From Timema cristinae (lineage: Eukaryota; Arthropoda; Insecta; Phasmatodea; Timematidae): a stretch of DNA of 64,000 nt. Position numbers and translations under genes: made by a program. Below are positions 33,800 through 45,341 of this stretch, piece after piece (the first letter of the stretch is position 1; the number at the start of each line of letters is the position of its first letter). The DNA lies in contig JBCFYV010000012.1 in assembly GCA_039000515.1 (NCBI GenBank), positions 35,912,506 through 35,976,505 of the forward strand. The letters run 5' to 3'. A model generated the notes under the pieces. It was not told the origin of the DNA, searched no databases, and saw nothing but the letters and a program-made list of their open reading frames with translations.

Positions 33800-33985
33800 G
33801 TTGCAAGGTAGGTAAAATTTAGAGAAAATATATCCACATTTTGGTGGAGAGAAAGAGTGAGAAACCATTTAGGAAAGAAAACACCCCTCTGTTCCCCGGT
33901 CACAACTCAAATATTGAACTCCCCGTCAACGTTAAGCAAGACTTGATGAGACCGATAGCTTTGTCCGCGTGTACACAGGTGCAGA
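33800..33985 (-). mobile_element. Degraded SINE, Leu/Ser-like family
   Basis: AGGTAAAATTTAGAGAAAAT, CCACATTTTGGTGGAGAG, ACCATTTAGGAAAGAAAACA, and the head complement TTTGTCCGCGTGTACACAGG. Confidence 0.55.
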
Positions 33986-34297
33986 TGAGTAGATGATTGA
34001 AACTCCAAAATGAACAATCACGGAGAAGGAGTTTTTTTTTATTAATATATTCTTTTCCTACCTACGTTTGTCAAACTAGGGCTAAACGAGCGTTATGGTT
34101 CAATTCTGACTGATTCCGAAGAATATACGAGTTTTTACTACTGGCTCTTTTTTGTTTGAGGTCTACTAAACGTGTGCTTTCTGAAGCAATCTATTATATA
34201 AGCACATTACTTACAAACTTTCTTAGCTTTAAAACACACATAGCTCCCATTCTTTAGACCGTTAATTCACCCCTATGAGAGAGGATGCCTCTATTAA

Positions 34298-34579
34298 CTA
34301 TTTTATTATTATTATTAGCATCGCGTTTACTAGCCGTTCGGGTTATACGCACTTACGCTAATGTGTAATGGTAGGGTGATTGTGAGATGAAATGAAGGAC
34401 CTACAGTTTAACGTGGAATCGAACCACGGTGGAGGCTGGCATTCCCCACATTCACAAGATGTCTTGTCAGAGGTGAAGGAAGGATTTGGAAATCAGATAA
34501 ATCTGTGCCGGGACCGAGGATTGAACCCGGCCGCCAGCACAGAAGTCTGACACCTTACCCTAGACCGCCAGGTCACCGT
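34298..34579 (-). mobile_element. SINE family A, full length
   Basis: A complete copy with several single-base deletions in body and head (GAATCGAACCACGGTGG, GATTGAACCCGGCC). Target duplication CTCTATTAA at 34289-34297 and 34580-34588. Confidence 0.9.
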
Positions 34580-34659
34580 CTCTATTAATTGAGCAAGGTG
34601 TTGGACCCCAAAACCTTCCGATATCCAAATAGTCAATATAGTTGCCAGGGTTTGGTGTT

Positions 34660-34895
34660 GTTATTAATTTTTTACCACTGATACTTACTATCGTTATGTA
34701 CTAATTACACTAGTGGATTTAGGGATGAGGAAGGTTATATTCATGAGAATTGTACCCACATATGCGTGGAAAACTGTTTCCGGAAAATCGCCCGTTGTAC
34801 ACTTGACCGAGATTGGAACCTCAATCTCTCCGTCAATGGCAGTCTAACTACTGTGAGAGTGACGCGTTAGACCATTCGGCCACCAAAGAGGGGGT
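34660..34895 (-). mobile_element. SINE, Leu/Ser-like family
   Basis: TTTTTACCACTGATACTTAC, ACTAATTACACTAGTGG, TACCCACATATGCGTGG, B box complement GAGATTGGAACCTCAATCTC, GGCAGTCTAACTACTG, and head complement ACGCGTTAGACCATTCGGCC ending near 34890. Confidence 0.65.
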
Positions 34896-34899
34896 TATA

Positions 34900-36330
34900 T
34901 GTTATTAAAAATATTGCCCAAGGTTAAGTATGTTTGTAAAACGTGTGTTTAGAAAGTGAACGTTAAAATACCATGATAAATACAAGCATCATCTTGTAAA
35001 AGGACTTTACTAGAATTTACACATTTATTAAAATAAAATAAGGGCACTCCCACCTTTAACCTCGTGAAAAATGGTCGTATTACAATGAAATCTATCTCAA
35101 CACACAATTAACTGCGCATATAAACTAAAAAATATGTAGTGTGTTTTTGTATGTGAGAGTTTTTCTCAACCTTACCGATAGGATACGAAGTTGAAACTTC
35201 GCAAACTGATAACTTAAGTGTTGTAGTTACCTCCAAATTTTTTAAAATAAAATTTTTTGTAGGGGGGAGGGTAGCCCCAGAGGGAAATTCAGCACACCAC
35301 TATCACGTGACTAGAGATATAGATACTCGTATAGTTTTGGACTATGAAAAAACTTTTAAAAAATCCTGTTAGCCCGGCAGAGACATAAACACAAATCCTG
35401 CTAGGGCCTACCTTTTTGTTTTTGAAAATTCTAAAAATAAATAAAAAACAGGGAAGAATCTTCTCACGAAATCCAAAATTGAGCCTGTTGGATAAAGGTC
35501 CAGCCTCTAGTATAACTTATATACATCCTTTTAAATTTTATAAACTTATATAATATTCCTCATCCTCGTCCTCATCTTCCTCCTATTCATCATCATCATC
35601 ATTATTCATGAGTGTAGACTTTATAGGTCTGTGTAAACCCCTAGCTAGATATTGTACAAAAGTCGTTTTAGAAGGTTGCCAAATCTTCTTCTCTTCTCTT
35701 TTGTTCGGTATTTAAGATTATTTTTTGGGCGTTGTGGGTGTGTGGAGATAACTTTGATAATCCACTATCGAGACGTGTTGTAGGTGGTTGGTTTTGTACT
35801 TTTTCTAAAATCGGTGTAATTTGAAGTTTTTATAATCTTTTCTTCATTCATTTTTTATGAAACATGAAATGTGAATCCAGCTGTTTTCCCAAATGATTTC
35901 ATTTCTGATGTAGTCAATCTGTTTGTGTCTTGTTTTCTGAGGCATGTTTAGCTGGCATATGTTAGTACCAAAAGTGTTGTGTACTTTTAACCTTATTGCT
36001 CTTCTTACCTGATTTGGTTTCAGAATATTATACAAGCCTAGAGTTTTTTTAAACTTGGTAATTTTGTAATTAACATATCTTCTTCCTCATATGGTAGATT
36101 GCATCCAAGATAATTGAACACACCCTCATTATATACGGCAGAACAGTGGAATGTGAAGGGGTCTAGTCAACTTCAAGACCTGGCAGAATGCTTGAATTGG
36201 AAAAGGATAATGATGATATAAATAAAATTACCTCATTTTAAAACTTATGTAATATATAGGCCTAAGTAGTTTATTATATTTAACAAAATAATGGTGCATA
36301 TTAAATTTTCACATAGTGACAACGTTTAAA
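34900..36330. other. AT-rich DNA; (CAT)n-like tract at about 35575-35610
   Basis: Nothing recognised apart from the CTCATCCTCGTCCTCATCTT-type trinucleotide tract and a weak Helitron-like flavour at 35120-35470. Confidence 0.4.
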
Positions 36331-36332
36331 AT

Positions 36333-36580
36333 ATTTTACCACCATGTCTCACAAACAGTTCGGGCTGTACTCATATATATATATTCACTTAGTTTATATA
36401 TTAACTACACTAGCGTAACAGGGATGAGAAAGATAAAATTTTAGAAAAAAATGTACCCGCACTTGTGCGAGGTGTGAGTGAGGAGCCATTTAGGTAGCAA
36501 ACTTAAGGTACACTTGTACGCCCAACTCTACCTCCTCTGCTCTAGACCAATAGCAGCCATGGATGCGACTAGTGAGGAGG
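36333..36580 (-). mobile_element. Degraded SINE, Leu/Ser-like family
   Basis: TTTTACCACCATGTCTCACA, CAGTTCGGGCTGTACTC, TAACTACACTAGCGTAACAG, body AAAATGTACCCGCACTTGTG, and CCATTTAGGTAGCAAAC. The head is mostly lost, with TAGACCAATAGCAGCC at the end. Confidence 0.55.
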
Positions 36581-36990
36581 ACGTTATAGCTTGTTACCTC
36601 TATGTGCGCTGTAACAGTTGCGAGGAAGAACAAATTGAATAGAAAATAATAAGATTTTATGGGATACCTGGGGATTTATTTTAATTTTAACACTAGCCCT
36701 CAAATTAAGGGTTGCTTACTGATGAGTGACTGATTTTTTTTTTTTGAAAATGTCTTTAAAGATGTTGTTAAATAATGCATACCTAGGATTTGTTTGACAT
36801 GACAAATTGCAATGCATAATTAATTTTTGGACAAACATTCGTTGAATGTAGTAGTTTAATGAATACCGATTTTGGAAAAGTTTGACTATTACTTTCTCAT
36901 GTCATTCTAAATTATTTGAGATGATGTCCTGAAAAATTTATTGAGATGCTTGTATGCCAAAATTATTCAAATAATTATTTTACTACCCAC

Positions 36991-37228
36991 TTCGGTGGCC
37001 GCATGGACTAGGCGCTACTATAGCAATAGACCAGAATGCCGATGACGGGAGATCGAAGTTTCAATCTTGATCGGGTGCAGTGAGGTTTTTTTCTAAAATA
37101 GTTTTTCACTAACTCTCCACGCAAATGTGGGTACACTTCATATACATATATTATTCCTCAACCCTAAAACCATTAGCGTAATTAGTATATAAGCGTATAG
37201 CCAGAACGGATAGTAAGACGTGGTGTTA
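36991..37228 (+). mobile_element. SINE, Leu/Ser-like family (full)
   Basis: ACTTCGGTGGCCGCATGGAC, TGCCGATGACGGGAGATC, worn B box AAGTTTCAATCTTGATCGGG, body ACGCAAATGTGGGTACAC, ACCATTAGCGTAATTAGTAT, tail AGCCAGAACGGATAGTAAGA then CGTGGTGTTATA. Confidence 0.75.
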
Positions 37229-37999
37229 TATATAAAGGTTTTACTATTTCATAATGTCATAGATATATTCTAATATATTTTTCGATACAACTTCAAATGA
37301 AAAAGAGTCCAAAATTAAAATACGGGCTTATTTTATTCACGTTTTAGTTTAATATCTAACTAATAAGCTCATAGCAAAACATTTGCTCTATTTCTATGTC
37401 CATCTTCCGACAGTGACCAGCCATTGTGTTTGTGATAATACTAACCAACAGGTATGGTCGAGAAGTGACACGTATCCGAATACAACCGAAGTCCGGCAGC
37501 CGGCACGATGTAAGCCGGAAGGTGGCTCACACTTGACTGGCTCGAATCGGCACGCATCACAACGGAAATTATTTTCTCCGGAAAATCCGTAGCCGTCCAA
37601 TGCTGGCCGTGGAGAGCTGATCCCGCAAAGTGTGTGCTGCCATTTAGGATTTAGTTTTTGAGACCTCTTAAAAATTATATTAGTTATTTTTAAAGATATC
37701 TTATTTAAACTTTAACCAATGAATTCTTCTTAAAAATCTCAACAATCTAAGTCCTAGTGCGACTCCTCTACCTACTTTAATTTGGATGAAAATGGGGAAA
37801 ATATAGGGAAACACTAGAATCGAGAATATTTTTCGAGCTGATGCGAACTAACAAATGTACGCCAAGTTTTAGGCAGTATTCGAACTCCGACTACCCGTCA
37901 TCGGTAAACAAGACTAATAAGTTTGATATTTAAACCACGTGACTACTGGGATGCGTTTTTCAAGGCTATAAAAGGTCAAAACAACAATAATTTAATGTG
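37229..37999. other. Unassigned, with a CpG-rich patch at 37430-37640
   Basis: The patch (CCGAAGTCCGGCAGCCGGCA and surroundings) is much richer in G+C than its neighbours and reads open on both strands, but neither frame is recognisable. A decayed SINE head (complement of TCATCGGTAAACAAGAC...CCACGTGACTACTGGG) lies at about 37785-37955. Confidence 0.35.
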
Positions 38000-38325
38000 A
38001 TATTGAATTTAAAATATAGCGCTTTTATTTAGGTTCCTTAATAAGATCCGTTCGATCATGGCACTAATCGAACATAATATAATATTTATATATTTGAGGT
38101 ATTTAACGTGCACTTTCTGAACGAATTGTTTGGATCAGCACAATACTTATAACTAACTTATATCTAGAACAGCCCCGAAGCCCAGCTCCCCAGTTATTAG
38201 TTCATCACCTGAAAGGGGTAACATACATTTCACCACTGATAAATTGTTTGACCATACCGGAATCAAACCTGAGACCCTTAACTATGTAAATAGATATCGC
38301 TACCACCGAGATAAGATGTCGAACT
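38000..38325 (-). mobile_element. SINE family D
   Basis: The minus-strand head spans about 38325-38255 (complement of CGGAATCAAACCTGAGACCC and TATCGCTACCACCGAGATAA). The body back to about 38000 is alignable to the copy at 32890 (TTAATTCATCAC against TTAGTTCATCAC; TTTCACCACTGATAAATT against TTTCAACACTGATACATT). Confidence 0.55.
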
Positions 38326-38433
38326 AACATATTATCAAAGATAGATAGATAAACTGAGCCAATAAAAGTAAAAACAGCTGTTGATGAATTGTAATGATTA
38401 TTTCAAACTTTTTTTATATTTATTTTAAATGTG

Positions 38434-38700
38434 AACCCGCCTCGGTGGCGTAGTTGGCTAACGCGCTTGTCGTGTTGAGATCGACTACTGAGGACGGGGA
38501 GATCGAGGTTCGAATCTCGGTCGGGTGAACTGGGGGTGGTTTTTCCTAAATGGTTTTCCACTCTCCCTCCACGCAAATGCGGGTTCACTTCCTCTAATTC
38601 AACCTCCCAATTCCTAATCCATTAGCGTAATTAGTACTTAAAGCATATAACCCGAACTGGTAGTAAGACGTGGTGCTAAATATTATTATATTATTATTAT
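38434..38700 (+). mobile_element. SINE family B, full length
   Basis: tRNA-like head ACCCGCCTCGGTGGCGTAGT then TGGCTAACGCGC, B box GAGGTTCGAATCTCGG, body GGTGGTTTTTCCTAAATGG and CCACGCAAATGCGGGTTC, ATTAGCGTAATTAGTACTTA, then the shared tail ATAACCCGAACTGGTAGTAA and (ATT)n. Target duplication TATTTTAAATGTG at 38421-38433 and 38701-38713. Confidence 0.92.
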
Positions 38701-38713
38701 TATTTTAAATGTG

Positions 38714-39530
38714 GCTAATAAGTTGCGAAGCAAACTATTTTATAAAAACAAACAGAACGATCCACATGAAAACCTCCATGTTAAAATGAGGGGCCAATCA
38801 ACCCCCTTGACCAGGAATTTTTGTTCCTAGTCGTAAAAGAAAATATCGAAACAGACACGGTAAGAGTGTTGTACGACTTTCTTCCTTAGCTCTCTGCACG
38901 TGTTTCTATATATGAGGTAATAGGGCGAGCATCAGAGTTCAACTGGGCCTTGTTCTTGTTCGCAGAACTTAAGAACAAACCACGTTCGGGGTCAGCAGGG
39001 GAAATAATTAAGAGTCAAAGGGAAGGGTAGAAGAGGGTTGGGGCAATATACAGCAAGTTGTGCCGTACACCCGGGGTGGGCAGGGTGCTGTAAGATGTTC
39101 CAGGGTGGGTTTATTTATACCTTCACACCCCGGGGTGGAGGTAATAGAAATTAAATTGTAGTTTTTTAAATAAAAAAAAAGCAATAATTCTTTTTGTTTG
39201 CAAGTTTATCACAAGGCCTTGTAAAGTCTGTAATTAAGGGGCTATATGTGAGGCGGGTATTTATTTCTACATTGCCGCAGTGTGTAATAGTCAAAGGTGG
39301 CCTAGTTTTAGGTACGCCATTTTTTTACACTAAAAAAGTAATATAAAAATAATAAAATATTTAAGAAAGCTAAAATTTGAAAAAATATGTTTTCATACTA
39401 TACCAAATGCCAAAATAAACGAGTAAAAATTAAGAAAGCTTACGCAAACAAATTTGATTAGTAAACATTTTTATCTTTAAGGTGTGATGTATGGGGACTT
39501 GAGATAAGGCCAATGTTTTTGCATTTTTTT
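38714..39530. other. Unassigned
   Basis: A GC-richer patch (about 38930-39130) includes CACCCGGGGTGGGCAGGGTG and CACCCCGGGGTGGAGG, which are partly palindromic. No family recognised. Confidence 0.35.
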
Positions 39531-39535
39531 TTTGC

Positions 39536-39873
39536 AAAATTTTTTTTAGGACAAAATGAATACAATATTGCTTCAGTTCAAATATAGAGTTTAAATTTCT
39601 TCACGTGGTCACACCAACAGTTCCCAAATATCTCTCATGAGTATGATGGCATTATCTAACAAACATTTTAAGTTAAGAGAAACAGTTATTTTTAATCTCT
39701 AGAGCACCCTTGGCAAATAGTCAAGAAATTTTAAGATCCCCATGTGAAGAGAATTAAATTCTATGTTTGTACTGGAGCAATATTTTATTTATTTTGCCCA
39801 AAAAAAGTTTTGCCAATAAAACTGCAAAAACAGTGGATTTTTCTCCCGTCCCCTTCCATCCCATCTTAATACT
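39536..39873 (+). repeat. Dispersed repeat, copy 2 (partner at 11225)
   Basis: Diverged, same-orientation match to 11225-11555. It ends with TTTTCTCCCGTCCCCTTCCA, as the first ends with TTTTCTCGTGCCCCCTACAT. Probably a non-coding transposon family not otherwise recognised. Confidence 0.6.
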
Positions 39874-40057
39874 GAAAACGTATACGCAGGAAGGATAGCA
39901 TTAGAATGGACTTAAAAATATATAGGGTGTAATGAGGTAGACTGGATAGGTGGTGAAATTTTTTAAGTGTTGCAGTGAACTTTCATAGAGTAAGTAAGTA
40001 ATACTATAAAGTATACAACAGTAAGAAGTAATTAGATATGAGAGTTAAAAAAATTGT

Positions 40058-40300
40058 TCCGGATCTTACTATCCACTCGGGCTATAAGCATTAATTAACT
40101 ACGCTGATGAGGCGAGGATGACGAATGTAGAATTCAGAGAAAAATTTACTCGCATTTGAGTGGAAGGAGTGGGAGCAACTATTTACTAGAAAAACAACTC
40201 AACACACGGGTTTATAACCCCAACTTCGTCACCAGCAATCAAGATAAGGCTAGACTTACATTTAGTCCGCGTGTCCACCGATACGGGTATTACTTAGTAA
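40058..40300 (-). mobile_element. SINE, Leu/Ser-like family
   Basis: GGATCTTACTATCCACTCGG, TTAATTAACTACGCTGATGA, body CTCGCATTTGAGTGGAAGG, and head complement TTTAGTCCGCGTGTCCACCG. The B box is worn. Confidence 0.55.
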
Positions 40301-40559
40301 AAACTAGTAGTAAAGATTTCTGCCATTAGAACGTACTAAAATAATATGGTAAACGACTCAAGCCACTTGGATACGTGAAGTGAGCTATAAACAGATACCC
40401 TGTTCCCCCCCCCCTACTAATTAATTATTTTAGAAACTTCACCGGCAAGTTCTGAATTAGTTTATATTATATACGATCTAAGGTACGCTCATAAATATCA
40501 CATATTTTTGTACTTAGTTGGACATACGGTTTTTTACACGTTTAAAATGTTACTGTGGG

Positions 40560-40765
40560 CACTTGAGATAAATGTCAAGCTTGTCTAGTTTGATCTGTTG
40601 ATGATGGGGGTGGGTGGGTTGGTTTGAATACCAGCCGGATGTAACTGAGGCTGATTTTTCCAGTACATGTAACCTTAAAATATAACCTTCCTAATCCTTA
40701 GAACCATTAGTCTAATTAGTACATAAGCGTATAATCCTAATGGATAGTAAGATGTGGTAGTAAAA
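40560..40765 (+). mobile_element. Degraded SINE, Leu/Ser-like family
   Basis: A partial head with TTGATCTGTTGATGATGGGG, then GTAACTGAGGCTGATTTTTC, ACCATTAGTCTAATTAGTAC and tail AATCCTAATGGATAGTAAGA then TGTGGTAGTAAAAATAAA. Confidence 0.55.
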
Positions 40766-41062
40766 ATAAATATAAACAATGGCAGTTGAGTTGGAGTAAT
40801 TAGTTCATCTGCAACCCTTTGACTGCGCGAGTGTTTAACACACGTTCAATCTATTTGCTGGCGTGATCGCGAGTATTTCTTCAATAACCGCCACGAGGTC
40901 TCCTTATTGCCCTCGCCGTAGTCCAAGGGAAGGTCCACTCCCCTTTTGCGATTTCCCTTCTTAGAAAGAAATCGGCCAAGATCGCTTTCAAAGTCTTTTA
41001 AAAAAAAACTGCAACATGGGTCAGATAAATCTTTTAAGAACTGCCCTATTCTTAACTGCTAG
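40766..41062. other. Unassigned DNA before the 57-bp satellite
   Basis: Nothing recognised; slightly GC-richer at 40800-40990. Confidence 0.4.
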
Positions 41063-41640
41063 TTTTTTTTTATGTTAGGATGGTAAATACTTAATAAAAC
41101 ACCATATGTATTGTACCCTTGTTTTTTTACGTTAGGATGGTAAATACTTAATAAAACACCATATGTATTGTACACTTGTTTTTTTATGTTAGGATGGTAA
41201 ATACTTAAGAAAACACCATATGTATTGTACCCTTGTTTTTTAATGTTAGGATGGTAAATACTTAAGAAAACACCATATGTATTGTACCCTTGTTTTTTAC
41301 GTTAGGATGGTAAATACTTAAGAAAACACCATATGTATTGTACACTTGTTTTTTTACGTTAGGATGGTAAATACTTAATAAAATACCATATGTATTGTAC
41401 ACTTGTTTTTTTATGTTAGGATGGTAAATACTTAAGAAAATACCATATGTATTGTACCCTTGTTTTTTTATGTTAGGATGATAAATACTTAAGAAAACAC
41501 CATATGTATTGTACCCTTGTTTTTTAATGTTAGGATGGTAAATACTTAAGAAAACACCATATGTATTGTACCCTTGTTTTTTACGTTAGGATGGTAAATA
41601 CTTAAGAAAACACCATATGTATTGTACCCTTGTTTTTTTA
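41063..41640. repeat. 57-bp tandem satellite, 10 units
   Basis: Ten copies of a unit with GTTAGGATGGTAAATACTTA then AGAAAACACCATATGTATTG and a TACCCTTGTTTTTT end. Units differ at few sites (AAT/AAG AAAAC, TACCC/TACAC, TTATG/TTACG). Units 3-5 and 8-10 share the same variant pattern, so a three-unit block was duplicated as a whole. Confidence 0.95.
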
Positions 41641-41976
41641 AAGTGGGAACAAGTTACGCTTCAGTACGTCCTTCACTAAAACTCATAAATCCTTCTAAGG
41701 TTAACAAGAAATTCAACTAATGCTTCACCAAGTCTAAATATTCACAGTTGATGGTTGACATCATGACACGAAATAAAAAGGCTAGGTGAATTAGAGTGAA
41801 TAAACTTATTCGTAAATATCGGATATGTTTATGTCTACAATCTACACAAAAAGAAATTGTGGATTTTTATCAACTTAAAAATTATCATCAGTGAAATTTA
41901 AAATACAAAAACATGACTTGTTAGAAAAATAATCTAGGTTATGTTCTAAGTTACATCCAGAAAATTTATGTAACTA
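41641..41976. other. Unassigned spacer
   Basis: AT-rich sequence between the satellite and the hAT-like element. No feature. Confidence 0.5.
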
Positions 41977-44425
41977 CAATGGCGCACCCAGGATAGAGCA
42001 GGGAGGGGGTAGTTTGTCCCCTTACCCGACCTAAAGACACCTAGGAGAGAGTAGGGAGGGGGTAATTTGTCCTCTTACCCGACCTAAAGACACCCAAGAG
42101 AGAGCAGGGAGGAGTAATTTGTCCTCTTACCTGACCTAAATACACCTAGGAGAGAGTAGGGAGGGGGTAATTTGTCCCTCTCCCGACCTAAAGACACCCA
42201 AGAGAGAGCAGGGAGGGGGGAATTTGTCCCTTACCTGACCTAAATACACCTAGGAGAGAGTAGGGAGGGGGTAATTTGTCCTCTTACTCGACCTAAAGAC
42301 ACTTAGGAGAGAGTAGGGAGGGGGTAATTTGTCCTCTTACCCGACCTAAAGACACCCAAGAGAGAGCAGGGAGGGGGGAATTTGTCCCCTTCCCCGACCT
42401 AAAGACACCTAGGAGAGAGTAGGGAGGGGGTAATTTGTCCTCTTACCCGACCTAAAGACACCCAAGAGAGAGCAGGGAGGGAGTAATTTGTCCTCTTACC
42501 TGACCTAAATACACCTAGGAGAGAGTAGGGAGGGGGTAATTTGTCCCTCTCCCGACCTAAAGACACCCAAGAGAGAGCAGGGAGGGGTAATTTGTCCCCT
42601 TACCTGACCTAAATACACCTAGGAGAGAGTAGGGAGGGGTAATTTGTCCTCTTACTCGACCTAAAGACACTTAGGAGAGAGTAGGGAGGGGGTAATTTGT
42701 CCTCTTACCCGACCTAAAGACACCTAGGAGAGAGTAGGGAGGGGGTAATTTGTCCTATTACCCGACCTAAATACACCTAGGAGAGAGTAGGGAGGGGGTA
42801 ATTTGTCCCTCTCCCCGACCTAAAGACACCCAAGAGAGAGCAGGGAGGGGGGAATTTGTCCTCTTACCTGACCTAAATACACCTAGGAGAGAGTAGGGAG
42901 GGGGTAATTTGTCCCTCTCCCCGACCTAAAGACACCCAAGAGAGAGTAGGGAGGGGGTAATTTGTCCTCTTACCCGACCTAAATACACCTAGGAGAGAGT
43001 AGGGAGGGGGTAATTTGTCCCTTTCCCCGACCTAAAGACACCCAAGAGAGAGCAGGGAGGGGGGAATTTGTCCTCTTACCTGACCTAAATACACCTAGGA
43101 GAGAGTAGGGAGGGGGTAATTTGTCCCTCTCCCGACCTAAAGACACCCAAGAGAGAGTAGGGAGGGGGTAATTTGTCCTCTTACCCGACCTAAATACACC
43201 TAGGAGAGAGTAGGGAGGGGGTAATTTGTCCCTCTCCCCGACCTAAAGACACCCAAGAGAGAGAAGGGAGGGGGTAATTTTTCCTCTTACCTGACCTAAA
43301 TACACCTAGGAGAGAGTAGGGAGGGGGTAATTTGTCCTCTTACTCGACCTAAAGACACTTAGGAGAGAGTAGGGAGGGGGTAATTTGTCCTCTTACCCGA
43401 CCTAAAGACACTTAGGAGAGAGTAGGGAGGGGGTAATTTGTCCTCTTACCCGACCTAAAGACACCCAAGAGAGAGCAGGGAGGGGGGAATTTGTCCTCTT
43501 ACCCGACCTAAATACACCTAGGAGAGAGTAGGGAGGGGGTAATTTGTCCCTTTCCCCGACCTAAAGACACCAAGAGAAAGTAGGGAGGGGGTAATTTGTC
43601 CTCTTACCTGTCCTAAAGACACCTCGGAGAGAGCAGGGAGGGGGTAATTTGTCCCCTTCCCGACCTAAAGACACCTAGGAGAGAGTAGGGAGGGGGTAAT
43701 TTGTCCTCTTACCCGACCTAAAGACACCCAAGAGAGAGCAGGGAGGGGGTAATTTGTCCCCTTCCCCGACCTAAAGACACCTAGGAGAGAGTAGGGAGGG
43801 GGTAATTTGTCCTCTTACCCGACCTAAAGACACCCAAGAGAGAGCAGGGAGGGAGTAATTTGTCCTCTTACCTGACCTAAATACACCTAGGAGAGAGTAG
43901 GGAGGGGGTAATTTGTCCCTCTCCCCGACCTAAAGACACCCAAGAGAGAGCAGGGAGGGGGTAATTTTTCCTCTTACCTGACCTAAAGACACCTAGGAGA
44001 GAGTAGGGAGGGGGTAATTTGTCCTCTTACCCGACCTAAAGACACCTAGGAGGGAGTAGGGAGGGGGTAATTTGTCCTCTTACCGACCTAAATACACCTA
44101 GGAGAGAGCAGGGAGGGGGTAATTTGTCCCTTTCCCCGACCTAAAGACACCCAAGAGAGAGCAGGGAGGGGGTAGTTTGTCCCCTTACCCGACCTAAAGA
44201 CTGCATGTAGTTTTAATTAAAGTTTATAAAGTAGAATTAAAATATACATCACCAAATATGTGTCGAATGTGTATGCTACATTATTAAATTTGGTTTACGA
44301 CTTCATATTAAATAGTTGTACAAGTATAAAAATTCTCCTAAAATTCTTATTAAGTAAAACGTACAGAAATAATAGCTTCAATGTGCTGTACACCGCAAAC
44401 CCCTAAATTTCTGGGTGCACCACTG
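41977..44425. mobile_element. hAT-like element inflated by an internal minisatellite
   Basis: The left end CAATGGCGCACCCAGGATA (41977) mirrors the complement of the right end, CAGTGGTGCACCCAGAAAT (ending 44425). It is flanked by TGTAACTA (41969-41976) and CGTAAATA (44426-44433), 6 of 8 matching, as expected for an old hAT 8-bp duplication. Nearly all of the interior is the 53-bp array, with about 200 bp of AT-rich sequence at the right. No transposase. Confidence 0.6.
41993..44206. repeat. 53-bp minisatellite, about 42 units, higher-order pattern
   Basis: Unit: GACCTAAAGACACCTAGGAG then AGAGTAGGGAGGGGGTAATT and TGTCCTCTTACCC. Two main variants alternate: A (ACCTAGGAGAGAGTAG) and B (ACCCAAGAGAGAGCAG), with an occasional C (ACTTAGGAG). 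A-B dimers of about 106 bp dominate. Linked variants (AAATAC before A, CTCTCCC after A) recur in the same positions, indicating dimer-level amplification. First and last units share GGTAGTTTGTCCCCTTACCC. Strong purine/pyrimidine strand bias. Confidence 0.96.
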
Positions 44426-44433
44426 CGTAAATA

Positions 44434-45341
44434 AATCAAATAAACACAAACCAGAGGGTTATAGAAAGGGGAAATTCTAATTAACATAAATTGCTTACAT
44501 AAAAAATCATGCAATTAACGATATATCAGATATAACAAAGCAGTGCTAACAATAATAACTTTTAGGATGCCGCCTACCTGAGACGCATTGGAAAGGTCTA
44601 GAAATCTCGATTTTTTAGAAGTGTTTTGTTATTTTATAATAAAGTCCACAACAAAATATTGAGGGTAAAAGTAACATGTCCCTAAGGAATTAAAAATCTT
44701 ACATTTCAAGTTGTATTGTTATAAAATGATTCATTAAGCGTTGAGATTAGCTAATTTTGATTACGTTTAGCTTTAAATGTCACAGTTTTGAGATCAAAGT
44801 AAATAAAGAAATATAGATAAAGATTTCCTCAATAAAACCAAATCACTTTTATAGGCTCAACACTACAAAAAATTAACTAAGAATTGTTTAAGTGGTTTCG
44901 AGGCTTCTTAAATGCTGATAACATAAGAAATACTGCGGATTTAGTCTATTTTCCTTCAAGAAGGCGGCGCCCTTTAAGCTAAATTACCATTTAAATATTT
45001 TTCTAAATTATTGTTTCAATAAACATTTAAAATTCGGTTTCATTCATACATGTTATGTCATAAGTTATAATATTTTTTATTATATTTCAGATTTATTAAA
45101 AATAATTAAATATTAACAAGGCTTTTTAAATAACGGGAAAACTAACCTTGTGATCTTTAAAAATAATCATAGTTAAATTTATATCATATTTAAATTTGTT
45201 ACAACACTCAAATAAATAATGAAAGTAAAATTGAGAGAAATAGTAGAGAAGAAGGTGCCAAAAAGAGAAAGATTTGAAGTGAAAGAATCTGGCATGACAT
45301 AAAATGTAAATGTAATGGCCGGTATTTACCCAGGTTTTTAC
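44434..45341 (-). other. Intron downstream of the CNG beta-roll exon
   Basis: AT-rich. Starts (minus strand) with the donor GTAAAAACC directly after the exon at 45342. No further exon is recognised here; the next expected residues (an NRRTA-type segment carrying the phosphate-binding arginine) were not found. Confidence 0.6.

Noticed and set aside
37383..37600. Overlapping frames on both strands in a CpG-rich patch
   Set aside because: No recognised motif in either; only base composition keeps them open.
38403..38588. Minus-strand open frame (and similar ones at 18822-19043 and 62600-62831)
   Set aside because: Fully explained by SINE sequence.
41993..44206. CRISPR-like regular spacing
   Set aside because: The whole 53-bp unit repeats with no unique spacers, and the DNA is eukaryotic.
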